Positions 1 to 7,377 of a stretch of 64,000 nucleotides of DNA are shown one piece after another. Within the stretch, counting starts at the first letter, position 1; each line of letters begins with the position of its first letter. Source of the DNA: Bacillus sp. (in: firmicutes) (GTDB lineage Bacteria > Bacillota > Bacilli > Bacillales > Bacillaceae_J). The notes beneath the pieces are model-generated. The model saw nothing but the letters and a program-made list of their open reading frames with translations. It was not told where the DNA came from and ran no database searches. The stretch lies in the NCBI GenBank assembly GCA_012842745.1, contig DUSF01000049.1, positions 1-64,000 of the forward strand, given 5' to 3'. Position numbers and translations under genes: made by a program.

Positions 1-62
1 AAGAGATGAAAAAAATTTTAAAACAAACAAAAAAGGGGAAATAGTACGCTTTTTTATCCATT

Positions 63-108
63 AAAAAACCGCCAAAAATATTGATTTACCAATGGTTTTG
101 GCGGTTTT
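63..108 (-). terminator. Hairpin with T-run after tail chaperone gene
   Basis: Arms at 65-77 and 96-108 are a 13-bp perfect inverted repeat with an 18-nt loop. Read on the minus strand it ends in a run of Ts, as an intrinsic terminator does. It lies just downstream of the tail chaperone frameshift product, where the tape-measure gene would be expected to follow outside the window, so it may attenuate rather than fully stop late transcription. Positions 1-138 hold no other gene that I can see. Confidence 0.6.
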
Positions 109-138
109 GAGTGTCAAAGATGAGATTATACTATAACG

Positions 139-521
139 TCATTTATAATTCAATTTACGCTTTTTTAATGCTTCATATTGGTCTTGTGCTGACATGTATT
201 GTTGCTCTGTTTCTACATTCGATAATTGCTTCTTGTATTGATCCACAATCTGTTGTCTTACATTCCCATCGCTGATATGCGGGAATGTAGACACTTGAAT
301 ATTTTCTAAGATTTCCTTTGCTTTTTCTTGATTTTTAAATTCAAGTAAACTAGGAAAATCAATCCAGTAATATTCTTCCTCAATTTGCTTTACCGTTTTG
401 TCTAAGATAACGGCGCATTGCTGGATAAATTCATCTGTTGAGATTGTTCGCCGTTCTCCATCCTGCTCACTATTCCCATTACGAACTGTTCCACCATCGG
501 ATGAAGAAGGCTTTTGGCGTT
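139..521 (-). CDS. Tail assembly chaperone, -1 frameshift extension (gpGT-like)
   Basis: The -1 frame relative to the 402-845 gene is open from before the slippery site down to a TGA at 139-141. It has no start codon with a ribosome site of its own. After the slip at codon 109 it adds 126 residues, giving about 235 in total. The extension is charged and helical, ending in KKRKLNYK. This arrangement (G, then G-T fusion by -1 slippage, then tape measure) is typical of long-tailed phages. The reading frame is direct observation; expression by frameshifting is inference. Confidence 0.75.
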
Positions 522-845
522 TCCCAACGCTTTCTCCATGTCGTTACGTTCCCATGTTTGTTTAATGTAGTTCGTCACTTGCTCTAATGTTGCATGTTCG
601 TCTAAATATTCAATATCAATTTCGCTCAATAAAGCTGTTAATTCGTACATATCATCAATAAACATATCACTAGAAGCAACGATAACAGCTGCCCTATTTT
701 CTGTCGGAGTTAAAAATAATTGAACGAGGAAATCTCCAATGGAGCCGATGTGTGAAGTTAATTTTTTGATGTTTTTTCTAGTTAATTTAGGTACTTCAAC
801 CTTTTTATTACCTAGCTGAACACAGTCATTTTTAAATTTGAACAT
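402..845 (-). CDS. Tail assembly chaperone, short form (gpG-like)
   Basis: 147-residue product directly downstream of the major tail protein, the position of the tail assembly chaperone in siphophages. It starts at an ATG behind a strong AAGGAGG site. The protein is acidic, mostly helical, with no motif I can name, so the call rests on position, size and the frameshift signal. Codon 109 lies on a G_GGA_AAC slippery heptamer (519-525), from which a -1 shift gives a longer 235-residue form. The chaperone pair normally coats the tape-measure protein during tail assembly. Confidence 0.75.
   Translation of the reverse strand: MFKFKNDCVQLGNKKVEVPKLTRKNIKKLTSHIGSIGDFLVQLFLTPTENRAAVIVASSDMFIDDMYELTALLSEIDIEYLDEHATLEQVTNYIKQTWERNDMEKALGNAKSLLHPMVEQFVMGIVSRMENGEQSQQMNLSSNAPLS
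519..525 (-). other. -1 programmed frameshift slippery heptamer
   Basis: On the minus strand the bases read GGGAAAC, in phase as G_GGA_AAC within the chaperone frame (GGA codon at 522-524, AAC codon at 519-521). This is a canonical X_XXY_YYZ heptamer, of the same type as that used in lambda G/GT. The -1 frame is open throughout the overlap. Confidence 0.8.
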
Positions 846-869
846 ATAAAATCCTCCTTAGAAATATGT

Positions 870-898
870 AAAAGCCCCTCTGTAAAGAAGGGCCTTTT
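870..898 (-). terminator. Attenuator-like hairpin after the major tail gene
   Basis: Inverted repeat with AAAAG..CCC and GGGGCTTTT arms on the minus strand between the major tail gene and the tail chaperone, ending in Ts. It probably reduces readthrough so that the tail tube protein is made in excess of the chaperone. Similar hairpins follow the decoration, capsid and peptidase genes. Confidence 0.6.
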
Positions 899-899
899 A

Positions 900-1448
900 T
901 TATGCCGTTGCCGATATATCTCCCCATGTATATAAAAGACCTCGAGGGTTTGATGTTAATGATGGATAACAAGAAACACGTACTGGCATTTTTAAGTTGT
1001 CATCAGTTTTAAAGCCGAAGTCCGCATCAAATTCAATTGAACATTCTTCAAGATAAATGAACATATTTGTATCTGTAATTCCTTGCGGCTTTATCACTGC
1101 TCTTTTTCGCGGCAGCTTCTTTCCGGCTAGACCCGTTACCTGATATTTAACTTTATCACTATCAAGTTCATCTGTAACCTTTACGACACTTGGATCAAAC
1201 TTCATTACTTTATCGTAATCAATTTCAGGTGAATCAAATTCAACGGATCCCAATGTTCCAGTACTAGACCGTTGAACCGGCACTTCTCCATACTGGTCTA
1301 CTTTTGTTTCATGCCAACTTGTAGTAGTTGTAAAACGAATACCGCCTTGTGTAAGGTCAAATATCACTGCATTTGTTTCTTCTTCACCTGTTTCATCAAC
1401 GCCCCAGATAAAAATTCCAGGGCCCGAAAAAATGTTTTCTACTCCCAT
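900..1448 (-). CDS. Major tail (tube) protein
   Basis: 182 residues, about the size of siphophage tail tube proteins. It sits between the tail terminator/connector genes and the tail chaperone, the conserved place for this gene. The sequence is beta-rich with an N-terminal MGVENIFSGPGIFIWG segment, and no membrane segment or signal peptide is seen. The start is an ATG with GGAGG 11 nt upstream. A hairpin directly after the stop codon suggests high expression relative to the genes downstream. The assignment is by synteny and general character; no catalytic motif is expected. Confidence 0.75.
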   Translation of the reverse strand: MGVENIFSGPGIFIWGVDETGEEETNAVIFDLTQGGIRFTTTTSWHETKVDQYGEVPVQRSSTGTLGSVEFDSPEIDYDKVMKFDPSVVKVTDELDSDKVKYQVTGLAGKKLPRKRAVIKPQGITDTNMFIYLEECSIEFDADFGFKTDDNLKMPVRVSCYPSLTSNPRGLLYTWGDISATA

Positions 1449-1454
1449 TGTTAG

Positions 1455-1856
1455 TTAAACCTCCTTGATTTTAAATCTGAAATTTGTACTAAATGTTGGC
1501 CTTCCTTTTTCGTCAAGTCCTAAAGGAACCGGATTAGATTGCATTGCTTTGCTGAATGTCACATAAGACTCACCAATCGTATAATTCGTTTTATTGTCTA
1601 AAAACTGAATTAGCTCTTTTGCTATTTTTTCAGTCATAATCATTTGTCCATAATCATCATAGTAACTTTTTCCTTTCACTAACACCTGAAATGTTGGATT
1701 CTTAAATGGCAAATAATCATGTGATGCAAAACCGCCTGTGCTAAACACAAAAAGAGCCGGCAATTGGCTCTCGTCTAAATCAGGTATAAAATTTGCATCA
1801 GGAAATACATTAAATCCAGAATCAGATAAATATTGAATTAAATCTGTTGATTCCAT
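1455..1856 (-). CDS. Minor capsid / tail terminator-like protein
   Basis: 133 residues from the ATG at 1856 (ESTDLIQYLSDSGFNVF...), preceded by GGAG at 7-nt spacing. An upstream in-frame start at 1895 would overlap the previous gene by 35 nt and lacks a ribosome site, so I prefer 1856. The position between an HK97 gp10-like protein and the major tail protein matches the tail terminator that caps the tail tube before head joining. The sequence resembles phage minor capsid proteins of Bacillus; this is recognition of style and synteny, not proof. Confidence 0.6.
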   Translation of the reverse strand: MESTDLIQYLSDSGFNVFPDANFIPDLDESQLPALFVFSTGGFASHDYLPFKNPTFQVLVKGKSYYDDYGQMIMTEKIAKELIQFLDNKTNYTIGESYVTFSKAMQSNPVPLGLDEKGRPTFSTNFRFKIKEV

Positions 1857-1860
1857 GGCA

Positions 1861-2325
1861 TCACTCCATTCCAATGGCTGCTTTAAGCTCTTCAATAATC
1901 AGTGTTTCATTTGCCTTTATAGCATTTTCTAAATACTTTTTACCTGGAGTATATCCAGATAAATGACTAGGCAATTTTTTAGATTTGGACTTTATTTTTT
2001 CTCCTGGAGTCAGTTGAACGATTTCTCCATCTTTCGTTTTTCTGAATCCCTCGTGCTGGATAGTAGCGTATTCGTCAACTTCCGGGCTTGTTCCAAAATC
2101 GATGTACATTTCCCCAATGGTTTTTACCACTTCGCCAATAATTAATGCCGCTTCAAGGTCACCAGAATCAATTGGGGCAAGTTTCTTAGCATCAGCTATA
2201 ATTTTTTCAGCTAGATTTTCCAAAGTTTCTTTAAGACGTTTGTCAACCTCTTGCTCATACCTGTCTAACTGGCTAATAATTGCCTCAATGCCCTCCATAC
2301 TAAAGCTAAACATCTCACTAGCCAT
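1861..2325 (-). CDS. HK97 gp10-like head-tail component
   Basis: 154 residues with the family hallmarks: an N-terminal helical region, the APIDSGDLEAAL segment in the middle, then short beta strands and an EYATIQHEG motif. HK97 gp10-like proteins act at the neck or tail-completion step. The start overlaps the stop of the preceding gene and has an AAGGTGG site. It belongs to a tightly packed run of connector genes with 4-20 nt overlaps. Confidence 0.75.
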   Translation of the reverse strand: MASEMFSFSMEGIEAIISQLDRYEQEVDKRLKETLENLAEKIIADAKKLAPIDSGDLEAALIIGEVVKTIGEMYIDFGTSPEVDEYATIQHEGFRKTKDGEIVQLTPGEKIKSKSKKLPSHLSGYTPGKKYLENAIKANETLIIEELKAAIGME

Positions 2326-2662
2326 AGACGACCACCTTTTTCACTTCATCGGTACCCATTAACTTTTTAACCTCAATGTGCTTTACCTCAAATTTTAATG
2401 TTTCGTTCAATTCATTTGTGTACTCAAAATAATCATGCATACCAACTTTATACAAACCTTCAATGTGAATTTCAGCAACAGAAATAATTTCTTCAGATGA
2501 AAATGCTTTAACACCAACTTTATTTGTTGTACGAATGAGCTTTTGTTCCTCGATAACTTTAGCTGCTTTTTCGATAGGCTCAAGGTAGCCAGACACACGT
2601 CCCCAGCTATCTATATTCGCTTTGTAATGCTTAATTGTTGCATGATAGCCAAATAAACTCAT
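2318..2662 (-). CDS. Head closure / head-tail joining protein
   Basis: 114-residue protein starting at an ATGA overlap with the preceding connector gene. It is small and beta-rich, and begins MSLFGYHATIKHYKANIDS. In the order portal - scaffold - capsid - connector - this gene - gp10-like - terminator, this slot is normally the head-closure (stopper) protein that seals packaged DNA. I see no diagnostic motif, so the function is inferred from position and size. Confidence 0.55.
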   Translation of the reverse strand: MSLFGYHATIKHYKANIDSWGRVSGYLEPIEKAAKVIEEQKLIRTTNKVGVKAFSSEEIISVAEIHIEGLYKVGMHDYFEYTNELNETLKFEVKHIEVKKLMGTDEVKKVVVYG

Positions 2663-3033
2663 AGAAGCATACCGCCCTCAAGAATGACAGTAGGCTCGGA
2701 CTCTTCTTTCTCATGTAATGGAGTACCCAAGATTTGACGAACTTCAGGTGCTACAGCATCCCTGATTTTGTCACCATAGTCTACTCGTTCGCCGCCATCA
2801 GAAACAGACTTAACGCCATGCTTTTGGAACTTGAGAGCTGAATTCAGTCCTTCTACCTCCCAAATCGATTGAAGAGCAATATGTTCAACAGTCAGTTCAA
2901 CGTCCTGATACCAACGGATTAGATTGCGTTCAGCTTGAATAATGGCCACTTCTTTTCGGTGTGACTTATCCCATTCGGTTGTGTCTAGGACGTTCGCCTG
3001 GATCCATTCCTCTACTTCAATAAAAGTAGGCAT
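2659..3033 (-). CDS. Head-tail connector (gp6-like adaptor)
   Basis: 124 residues from the ATG at 3033 (MPTFIEVEEWIQANV...), with AGGTG upstream; a further upstream start at 3042 is possible. The protein is helical, with the N-terminal helix pair and the acidic C-terminal tail usual for the adaptor that docks on the portal ring. It is located two genes after the major capsid. It overlaps the previous gene by 17 nt and the next by 4 nt, consistent with translational coupling. Confidence 0.6.
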   Translation of the reverse strand: MPTFIEVEEWIQANVLDTTEWDKSHRKEVAIIQAERNLIRWYQDVELTVEHIALQSIWEVEGLNSALKFQKHGVKSVSDGGERVDYGDKIRDAVAPEVRQILGTPLHEKEESEPTVILEGGMLL

Positions 3034-3394
3034 TTGCATCACCTACTTTAATTCTTCCAATGCTTTTTTTAAGTTCCTCGACTTCTTTTTCAGCATCTTC
3101 TACTGCTTTAACAGCTACTTCTGCTGCTTTCCATTCTTCGCTTTCTGGTTCTTTCCCATCAGCCTTCTTTGTTGCAGCATCAGCTTTTTTTCGTAAAGCA
3201 GTTACTTTCTTTTCTGCCTCTTTTAAAGATTTTTCGATATTTTTTAGCTCGTCATTTACAGATGATTCATCTATTTTCGCAACACCAAGCTTTAATAGAC
3301 GTTCCCCGTCTTCTTTCTCGATATTTTTGATAGAATCCCCATCATCAAACCAATTTCCATTGTGTTTCACTTTGCCTAATGCAATTAAATCCAC
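3017..3394 (-). CDS. Small structural protein with coiled-coil C-terminus
   Basis: 125 residues. The N-terminal 35 residues (IALGKVKHNGNWFDDGDSI) resemble a short SH3-like or beta domain found in small phage head genes. The rest is a highly charged Lys/Glu/Ala coiled coil. I chose the GTG at 3394 because AGAGGG lies 8 nt upstream; the GTG at 3403 has no such spacing. It lies between the capsid and the connector, so a head or neck role is likely. The function is unknown. Confidence 0.55.
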   Translation of the reverse strand: MDLIALGKVKHNGNWFDDGDSIKNIEKEDGERLLKLGVAKIDESSVNDELKNIEKSLKEAEKKVTALRKKADAATKKADGKEPESEEWKAAEVAVKAVEDAEKEVEELKKSIGRIKVGDANAYFY

Positions 3395-3418
3395 TAAAAT
3401 CACCCTCTCATAATAAAT

Positions 3419-3446
3419 AAAAGGGCATCAATAAAGATACCCTTTA
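3419..3446 (-). terminator. Hairpin after the major capsid gene
   Basis: Arms AAAGGGTATC / GATGCCCTTT on the minus strand, overlapping the capsid stop codon and followed by TTTTATTTATTA. It probably attenuates transcription into the connector genes so that capsid is overproduced. Confidence 0.6.
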
Positions 3447-4511
3447 AATTACTGTTGCAGAAACAACTGAGTCATTGAATCCAAAGCTTGGAAAAGCTAG
3501 GTTTACACCAATTGTTTCCACACGAATAGGATGCTCATTCACCTTACGGAATACATAGATTCCGTTTGAATCAGTCGCTTCAGCTTGGATGTCGCTCATC
3601 ATTTCCTCAGTAGATTCCGCCCATAGATAATGACCAAGAGAACCATCTGGAAGCATAACAAAACGGTTTTGCGGTGCCATGCGCAGTGTAGTAAATGACA
3701 GTTTACCATTTGTTAATGCTTTATTTTCAACACGCCCTTGAGTATCATAGGCAACGAGTTTAGGTAATCCGAGAGATTCAAATAGAGAATCTAGTTGAGT
3801 TTTCGTTAATTGTGGCGGATTAGCTGAACCGGATGGATCTCCATGATAACCAATACGAATTTTTTTGTTTCGTAGTAAGTAATTGATAATTTGACGAGAC
3901 GCAAGCGCACGAGTTAAGACAATACCTTTATCTGCAAAAGTGCCATGCCAAGTTTGAATATCGTCTAATGGATCAGAGTTTTCAATATCACTCCATAAAT
4001 CTGTGCCACTTAATACAGGTTTTTGTTCATCCGTATAACCAAAGTTAACAGAAAGCTGTACTCCACCCTCTGAATAAGAAACACCACCTGTAAAAATGGA
4101 CTGCATTGCAATCCACTCTTTACGAGCTTTAATACCATCTACAGCATAAGATGCATCGTCCAATTGAGTGCGGCGTATTTCGGCAACTTCATTGTTTCGT
4201 AATCCGTTTTGAAGCAATAGACGAACTAACTTTTCATCCATCGCACGTCCACGTTGAATTTTAGGAATCTCAATACGTTGACCTGTCATTCCTTCACGGC
4301 TACCGTATTCAACCTGTGTACCAAGTTCAGCAATTTGCGCCATAACTGGTAAACGGGAACCTTCTCGAACAACATCTACTGTCAATTCAGAAGTTTCACG
4401 AGAAGGGAAAAATAGTTCGTGTAAATAAGTGTTTGGTGTTGCTAAGTTTCGAGAGTAAACTAACAACTCTTCACCTGAAAGAGCTTGTTCTAATGTTAAT
4501 AATCCTGGCAT
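3444..4511 (-). CDS. Major capsid protein (lambda gpE-like)
   Basis: 355 residues, the usual length for lambda E-type major capsid proteins with the HK97 fold. It directly follows a decoration-protein gene and a scaffold gene, the classical lambda-like order. Segments such as FFPSRETSELTVDVV near residues 34-48 and AMAPQNRF-like loops near the C-terminus fit the family in general form. It is flanked by hairpins on both sides, suggesting an individually tuned, abundant transcript. No prohead protease gene or protease domain is seen next to it. Confidence 0.8.
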   Translation of the reverse strand: MPGLLTLEQALSGEELLVYSRNLATPNTYLHELFFPSRETSELTVDVVREGSRLPVMAQIAELGTQVEYGSREGMTGQRIEIPKIQRGRAMDEKLVRLLLQNGLRNNEVAEIRRTQLDDASYAVDGIKARKEWIAMQSIFTGGVSYSEGGVQLSVNFGYTDEQKPVLSGTDLWSDIENSDPLDDIQTWHGTFADKGIVLTRALASRQIINYLLRNKKIRIGYHGDPSGSANPPQLTKTQLDSLFESLGLPKLVAYDTQGRVENKALTNGKLSFTTLRMAPQNRFVMLPDGSLGHYLWAESTEEMMSDIQAEATDSNGIYVFRKVNEHPIRVETIGVNLAFPSFGFNDSVVSATVI

Positions 4512-4544
4512 TTATATCATCCTTTCATTTTCTAATAATAGAAA

Positions 4545-4574
4545 AACCATTTTGTTATCCTCAACAAAATGGTT
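4545..4574 (-). terminator. Perfect 12-bp hairpin between decoration and capsid genes
   Basis: AACCATTTTGTT at 4545-4556 pairs perfectly with AACAAAATGGTT at 4563-4574, with a 6-nt loop and TTTTT following on the minus strand. It overlaps the decoration gene stop. It has the form of a strong intrinsic terminator placed inside the structural operon. Confidence 0.75.
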
Positions 4575-4944
4575 ATGCGAATACAATATTAGGCATTTTT
4601 CCTTTAAGAGCTGCATCAACAGTCACTGGAATACGCTCAGAAATAACCTTTGCTACTTCATAGCCTGCTGCCACATGGTCACCATCTGTAACATCATAAG
4701 TATGTTTTAATAAAATTGATGGATTTTCACGACCATCCGTAGCATCCGCTTTATACGGTCCATACTTGCCATTTGCAAGTTTACCCATTGGCATCCCTTT
4801 TTTAATTATTTTCTTTCCATCAACTGCAGTAACGACTGAAGCATCAATGGTAATTCCATTGACCACCTCACGAACCACTTCATAGCTTGCTAGAATTTCA
4901 TAATGATCTTGCACTTCAAATAATTCACGTGGTTGTAAACGCAT
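4573..4944 (-). CDS. Head decoration protein (lambda gpD-like)
   Basis: 123 residues, close to lambda D in length, located immediately before the major capsid gene. The C-terminal half (KHTYDVTDGDHVAAGYEV...PVTVDAALKGKMP) has the beta-tulip style of gpD-like proteins. It would trimerise on expanded capsids and stabilise them. The start is an ATG with AAGGAGG. It is followed by a strong hairpin. Confidence 0.7.
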   Translation of the reverse strand: MRLQPRELFEVQDHYEILASYEVVREVVNGITIDASVVTAVDGKKIIKKGMPMGKLANGKYGPYKADATDGRENPSILLKHTYDVTDGDHVAAGYEVAKVISERIPVTVDAALKGKMPNIVFA

Positions 4945-4957
4945 GTATTATTCCTCC

Positions 4958-5683
4958 TTATGCCCAAGGATTGTGAGCAGTAGTTTGTGTTACGCCCCGA
5001 CTTTGAGCCATTTTTTTAATATTTTCAAGAGTTTCTTTTTTCTTTTGTTGATTATTAGGGATATTAGCTCCAAATTGATTGTTATTTGCTAATTGTTTCA
5101 AAAGATGAGGTTTCTTTTCTTTTAACTTTTCTAAGGCTTCTTTAACCCCAACGATATTTCCTTTATCATCCTCTTTAACATCGGATAAATCAGCTAAGGC
5201 AAGCGCATCCTCCCAATCAGCGAATCCAAGTTCATTCGCCACTACCTTTACCTCGGCGTTAACAAGACGTTTAAAAGTCTTTTCTTGTTCTACTTTTAAT
5301 TGTTCTTTTAGTTTGGCATCAACTAGCTCGTCAACATCAATAGGCTCATCCTTTTTAGGTGGATCCTTTGGGTCGCCTTTTTTGCCTAAAGCTTCCTGCA
5401 TCTCTTCAATAGTTTCAAAACCAAGTGATTTTGCTAAGTCCATTTGAGCCTTTTTCTCAGCTCTTGATAATCTGTCTTGGACGATTTTATTCACATCATC
5501 TTGATTGAATTTCTTGCCATCACCTGAACCATCGCCAGACCCGGATCCTCCATCCCCGCCATCAGCAAAGAACTGAAGATTTAACGGCATTAATGATGGT
5601 GCTTCATTTTCCTCTTTCTTATTGGCAAAGAGTAGCCAGAATGAAACTATTAAACTACGAATATATTTGATGATTTTTTTCAT
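4958..5683 (-). CDS. Capsid assembly scaffold protein
   Basis: 241 residues from the ATG at 5683, which has GGAGGG just upstream; the ATG at 5695 is an alternative. It contains PLNLQFFADGG, the N-terminal signature common in Gram-positive phage scaffolds, then a Gly/Ser/Asp-rich linker and a long charged coiled coil ending in HNPWA. It would guide prohead assembly and then leave the shell. A peculiarity is about 30 extra residues before the signature, including the hydrophobic segment LIVSFWLLF, which suggests an N-terminal extension or fusion. Confidence 0.75.
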   Translation of the reverse strand: MKKIIKYIRSLIVSFWLLFANKKEENEAPSLMPLNLQFFADGGDGGSGSGDGSGDGKKFNQDDVNKIVQDRLSRAEKKAQMDLAKSLGFETIEEMQEALGKKGDPKDPPKKDEPIDVDELVDAKLKEQLKVEQEKTFKRLVNAEVKVVANELGFADWEDALALADLSDVKEDDKGNIVGVKEALEKLKEKKPHLLKQLANNNQFGANIPNNQQKKKETLENIKKMAQSRGVTQTTAHNPWA

Positions 5684-5766
5684 AATTCCCTCCATTTTAA
5701 GCCTGTCGGCTATTAATTTCCGTATTGTTCTTTATAGCGCCTTCAACACGTAAAAAGGCAAAATAA

Positions 5767-5805
5767 AAAACACCCATATTCCTTTTATAATTAATTGAGT
5801 GCTTT
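5767..5805 (-). terminator. Weak hairpin between immunity-like and scaffold genes
   Basis: A 10-bp stem with two G.T pairs (5767-5776 with 5796-5805), followed by TTTATTTT on the minus strand. It sits in the only sizeable gap of the head operon. It may reduce transcription entering from the MuF/immunity pair or act as an attenuator. Confidence 0.4.
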
Positions 5806-5808
5806 AGC

Positions 5809-5976
5809 TTATTTACTATTCCAAACTATTTTATCTATTTCTTCTATTCCTACCGTTACTGTTTCACCTCCGTCAATTTCTACTAAATATCCTACTGAAG
5901 GAACTTTAAATACTTCTAATACTGTTCCTTCTTGACCATCCTTCAATTTAACAACATCAAATTGTTTTATTTCCAT
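5809..5976 (-). CDS. Small DUF4926-like protein, candidate immunity to the MuF toxin
   Basis: 55 residues: MEIKQFDVVKLKDGQEGTV, then a strand-rich segment with YLVEIDGGETVTVGIEEI. This is the pattern I recall for DUF4926 proteins (about 55-70 residues). Its ATG begins 3 nt after the stop of the MuF head gene, and the AAGGGG Shine-Dalgarno lies inside the end of that gene, so the two are translationally coupled. Structural phage genes rarely need such a partner, whereas polymorphic toxins have a small immunity gene directly downstream. The role is inferred from position and family resemblance. Confidence 0.6.
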   Translation of the reverse strand: MEIKQFDVVKLKDGQEGTVLEVFKVPSVGYLVEIDGGETVTVGIEEIDKIVWNSK

Positions 5977-5979
5977 TCC

Positions 5980-7377
5980 TTATTTCCCCTTATTTGTCAC
6001 ATAAATAGTTGTTAATTTAGCCTCGTTTGTTTCTTTGTTGAACAACCACCCTGTAATAACATTTGCATTTTTACTATTAGGACCTGTTAGATTCATCAAT
6101 ACCTCATATGATTCTCCATACTTGCTAGAAGATTTATATTTCGCAGGGTATTTACCAAGATTATTCATTACATTATCAATTAAATCTTGATAATTTTCTA
6201 CAGTATAGCCTAATGCTTTTTCAAATGCTATTGCCTTGTCTTTGCCTTTTGGATGTTCTTTGTTTAATGCATATTTTACTAGTTTATCGGAATGAATTGA
6301 ACTGTTTTTAGGTGTTATTAAATCAAAATGTGGTTCATTTTTCTTTATTTCTTCACCAACTTTACGATAAGCATCTTGCAAATCCAAGTATGATTGCGTT
6401 TTTCTTGCTTTTAAACTAGCGAATGTTTTTAAATCAGGCGTATCATCTGGCAATCTAGCTTTATATTTCATCCATTGTTTACGTGTAGCATTGCGCCGAG
6501 ATTGCTCACGCTGTAGCCTCTCGTATGCCTGGATATTGCTTTGTGTTCTATTATCTTTAAAGGGACGGTTTGACTTAGAAATCATACGAGATTTTTCGTC
6601 ATCGCTATGATATTCTTCTACCCAAGCAGAAATAGAATGTACGCAATGGGAATGATAAGGTGGTTCCACATCAAGTTTAGGAAACCTATTATCCTTCCCG
6701 CTAATGGTGTAGACTCTCCCTTGATAAACTGCACAATGCTCACATGTAATGCCAACTTCATTAACATACACAAGGTCAATATTGTTGTCCTTTATCCTGT
6801 TAAGTGCTCCTTGCACATGAGCCTTTCTTTGATGATACTGGATAACACCACTCATATAAGCTTGAGCAGGCACTTTCCTGCCATCCTTAGTGATAATGCC
6901 GTAAATTTGGCTTTCTGTTAGCCACGCAATTGCATCTTTTGTCGCTTGCCTACGAGATACACCATCAATTAGCGAACGTTGATTTGCTTGCTTAACAACT
7001 TCCTCAATCCTTCGTTTAGCATCCATAGCCATGTTGTCATTGCATTCTAGGATAGAATAGAAGGTTTCATCCATCATAGCTTGTACTGCTTGTTGGTGGA
7101 TGATTGGCTTCAAGCTAGTTACAAGCGCATCTGTCGCTAACCCTTGATTAATCAGTCCGCTAATTGCAGCATTTGAGCCTGCCTTGTAACTTTCCTCAAG
7201 GATACTTTTTGCTATAACTGATGATTCACCTGTTAACTCATTGATAATGCGCTCGATTTGGCGAAAGAGTTCCTCTTTTCTTCTTCTTGTAGGTGAGTTT
7301 TCTAATGATCTAATAAGTTCCAAGAGATTAAGACTAGCCTGCTCGTATGCCATTATAATCTTTTCTTCATTTGTCAT
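5980..7377 (-). CDS. MuF-type minor head protein with C-terminal toxin-like domain
   Basis: 465 residues. The N-terminal ~200 residues are helical. Residues ~200-250 hold the MuF zinc-binding-like core (EVGITCEHCAVYQGRVYTI, then PPYHSHCVHSISAWVEE), as in Mu gpF and SPP1 gp7. After a charged linker (~270-345) comes a separate domain of about 120 residues with DKLVKYALNKEHPKGKDKA and a C-terminal strand pair ending LTTIYVTNKGK, which resembles DUF6883 in my memory. Ordinary MuF proteins end near residue 300-330. The extra domain together with the coupled small gene downstream fits temperate-phage MuF polymorphic toxins. Its start overlaps the portal stop (TAATG). Confidence 0.75.
   Translation of the reverse strand: MTNEEKIIMAYEQASLNLLELIRSLENSPTRRRKEELFRQIERIINELTGESSVIAKSILEESYKAGSNAAISGLINQGLATDALVTSLKPIIHQQAVQAMMDETFYSILECNDNMAMDAKRRIEEVVKQANQRSLIDGVSRRQATKDAIAWLTESQIYGIITKDGRKVPAQAYMSGVIQYHQRKAHVQGALNRIKDNNIDLVYVNEVGITCEHCAVYQGRVYTISGKDNRFPKLDVEPPYHSHCVHSISAWVEEYHSDDEKSRMISKSNRPFKDNRTQSNIQAYERLQREQSRRNATRKQWMKYKARLPDDTPDLKTFASLKARKTQSYLDLQDAYRKVGEEIKKNEPHFDLITPKNSSIHSDKLVKYALNKEHPKGKDKAIAFEKALGYTVENYQDLIDNVMNNLGKYPAKYKSSSKYGESYEVLMNLTGPNSKNANVITGWLFNKETNEAKLTTIYVTNKGK

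Noticed and set aside
3060-3413. Plus-strand open frame of 117 codons opposite the coiled-coil structural gene
   Set aside because: It is the complement of a Lys/Glu/Ala-rich coding sequence and lacks a ribosome site; its Ser/Phe-rich composition is that of a shadow.
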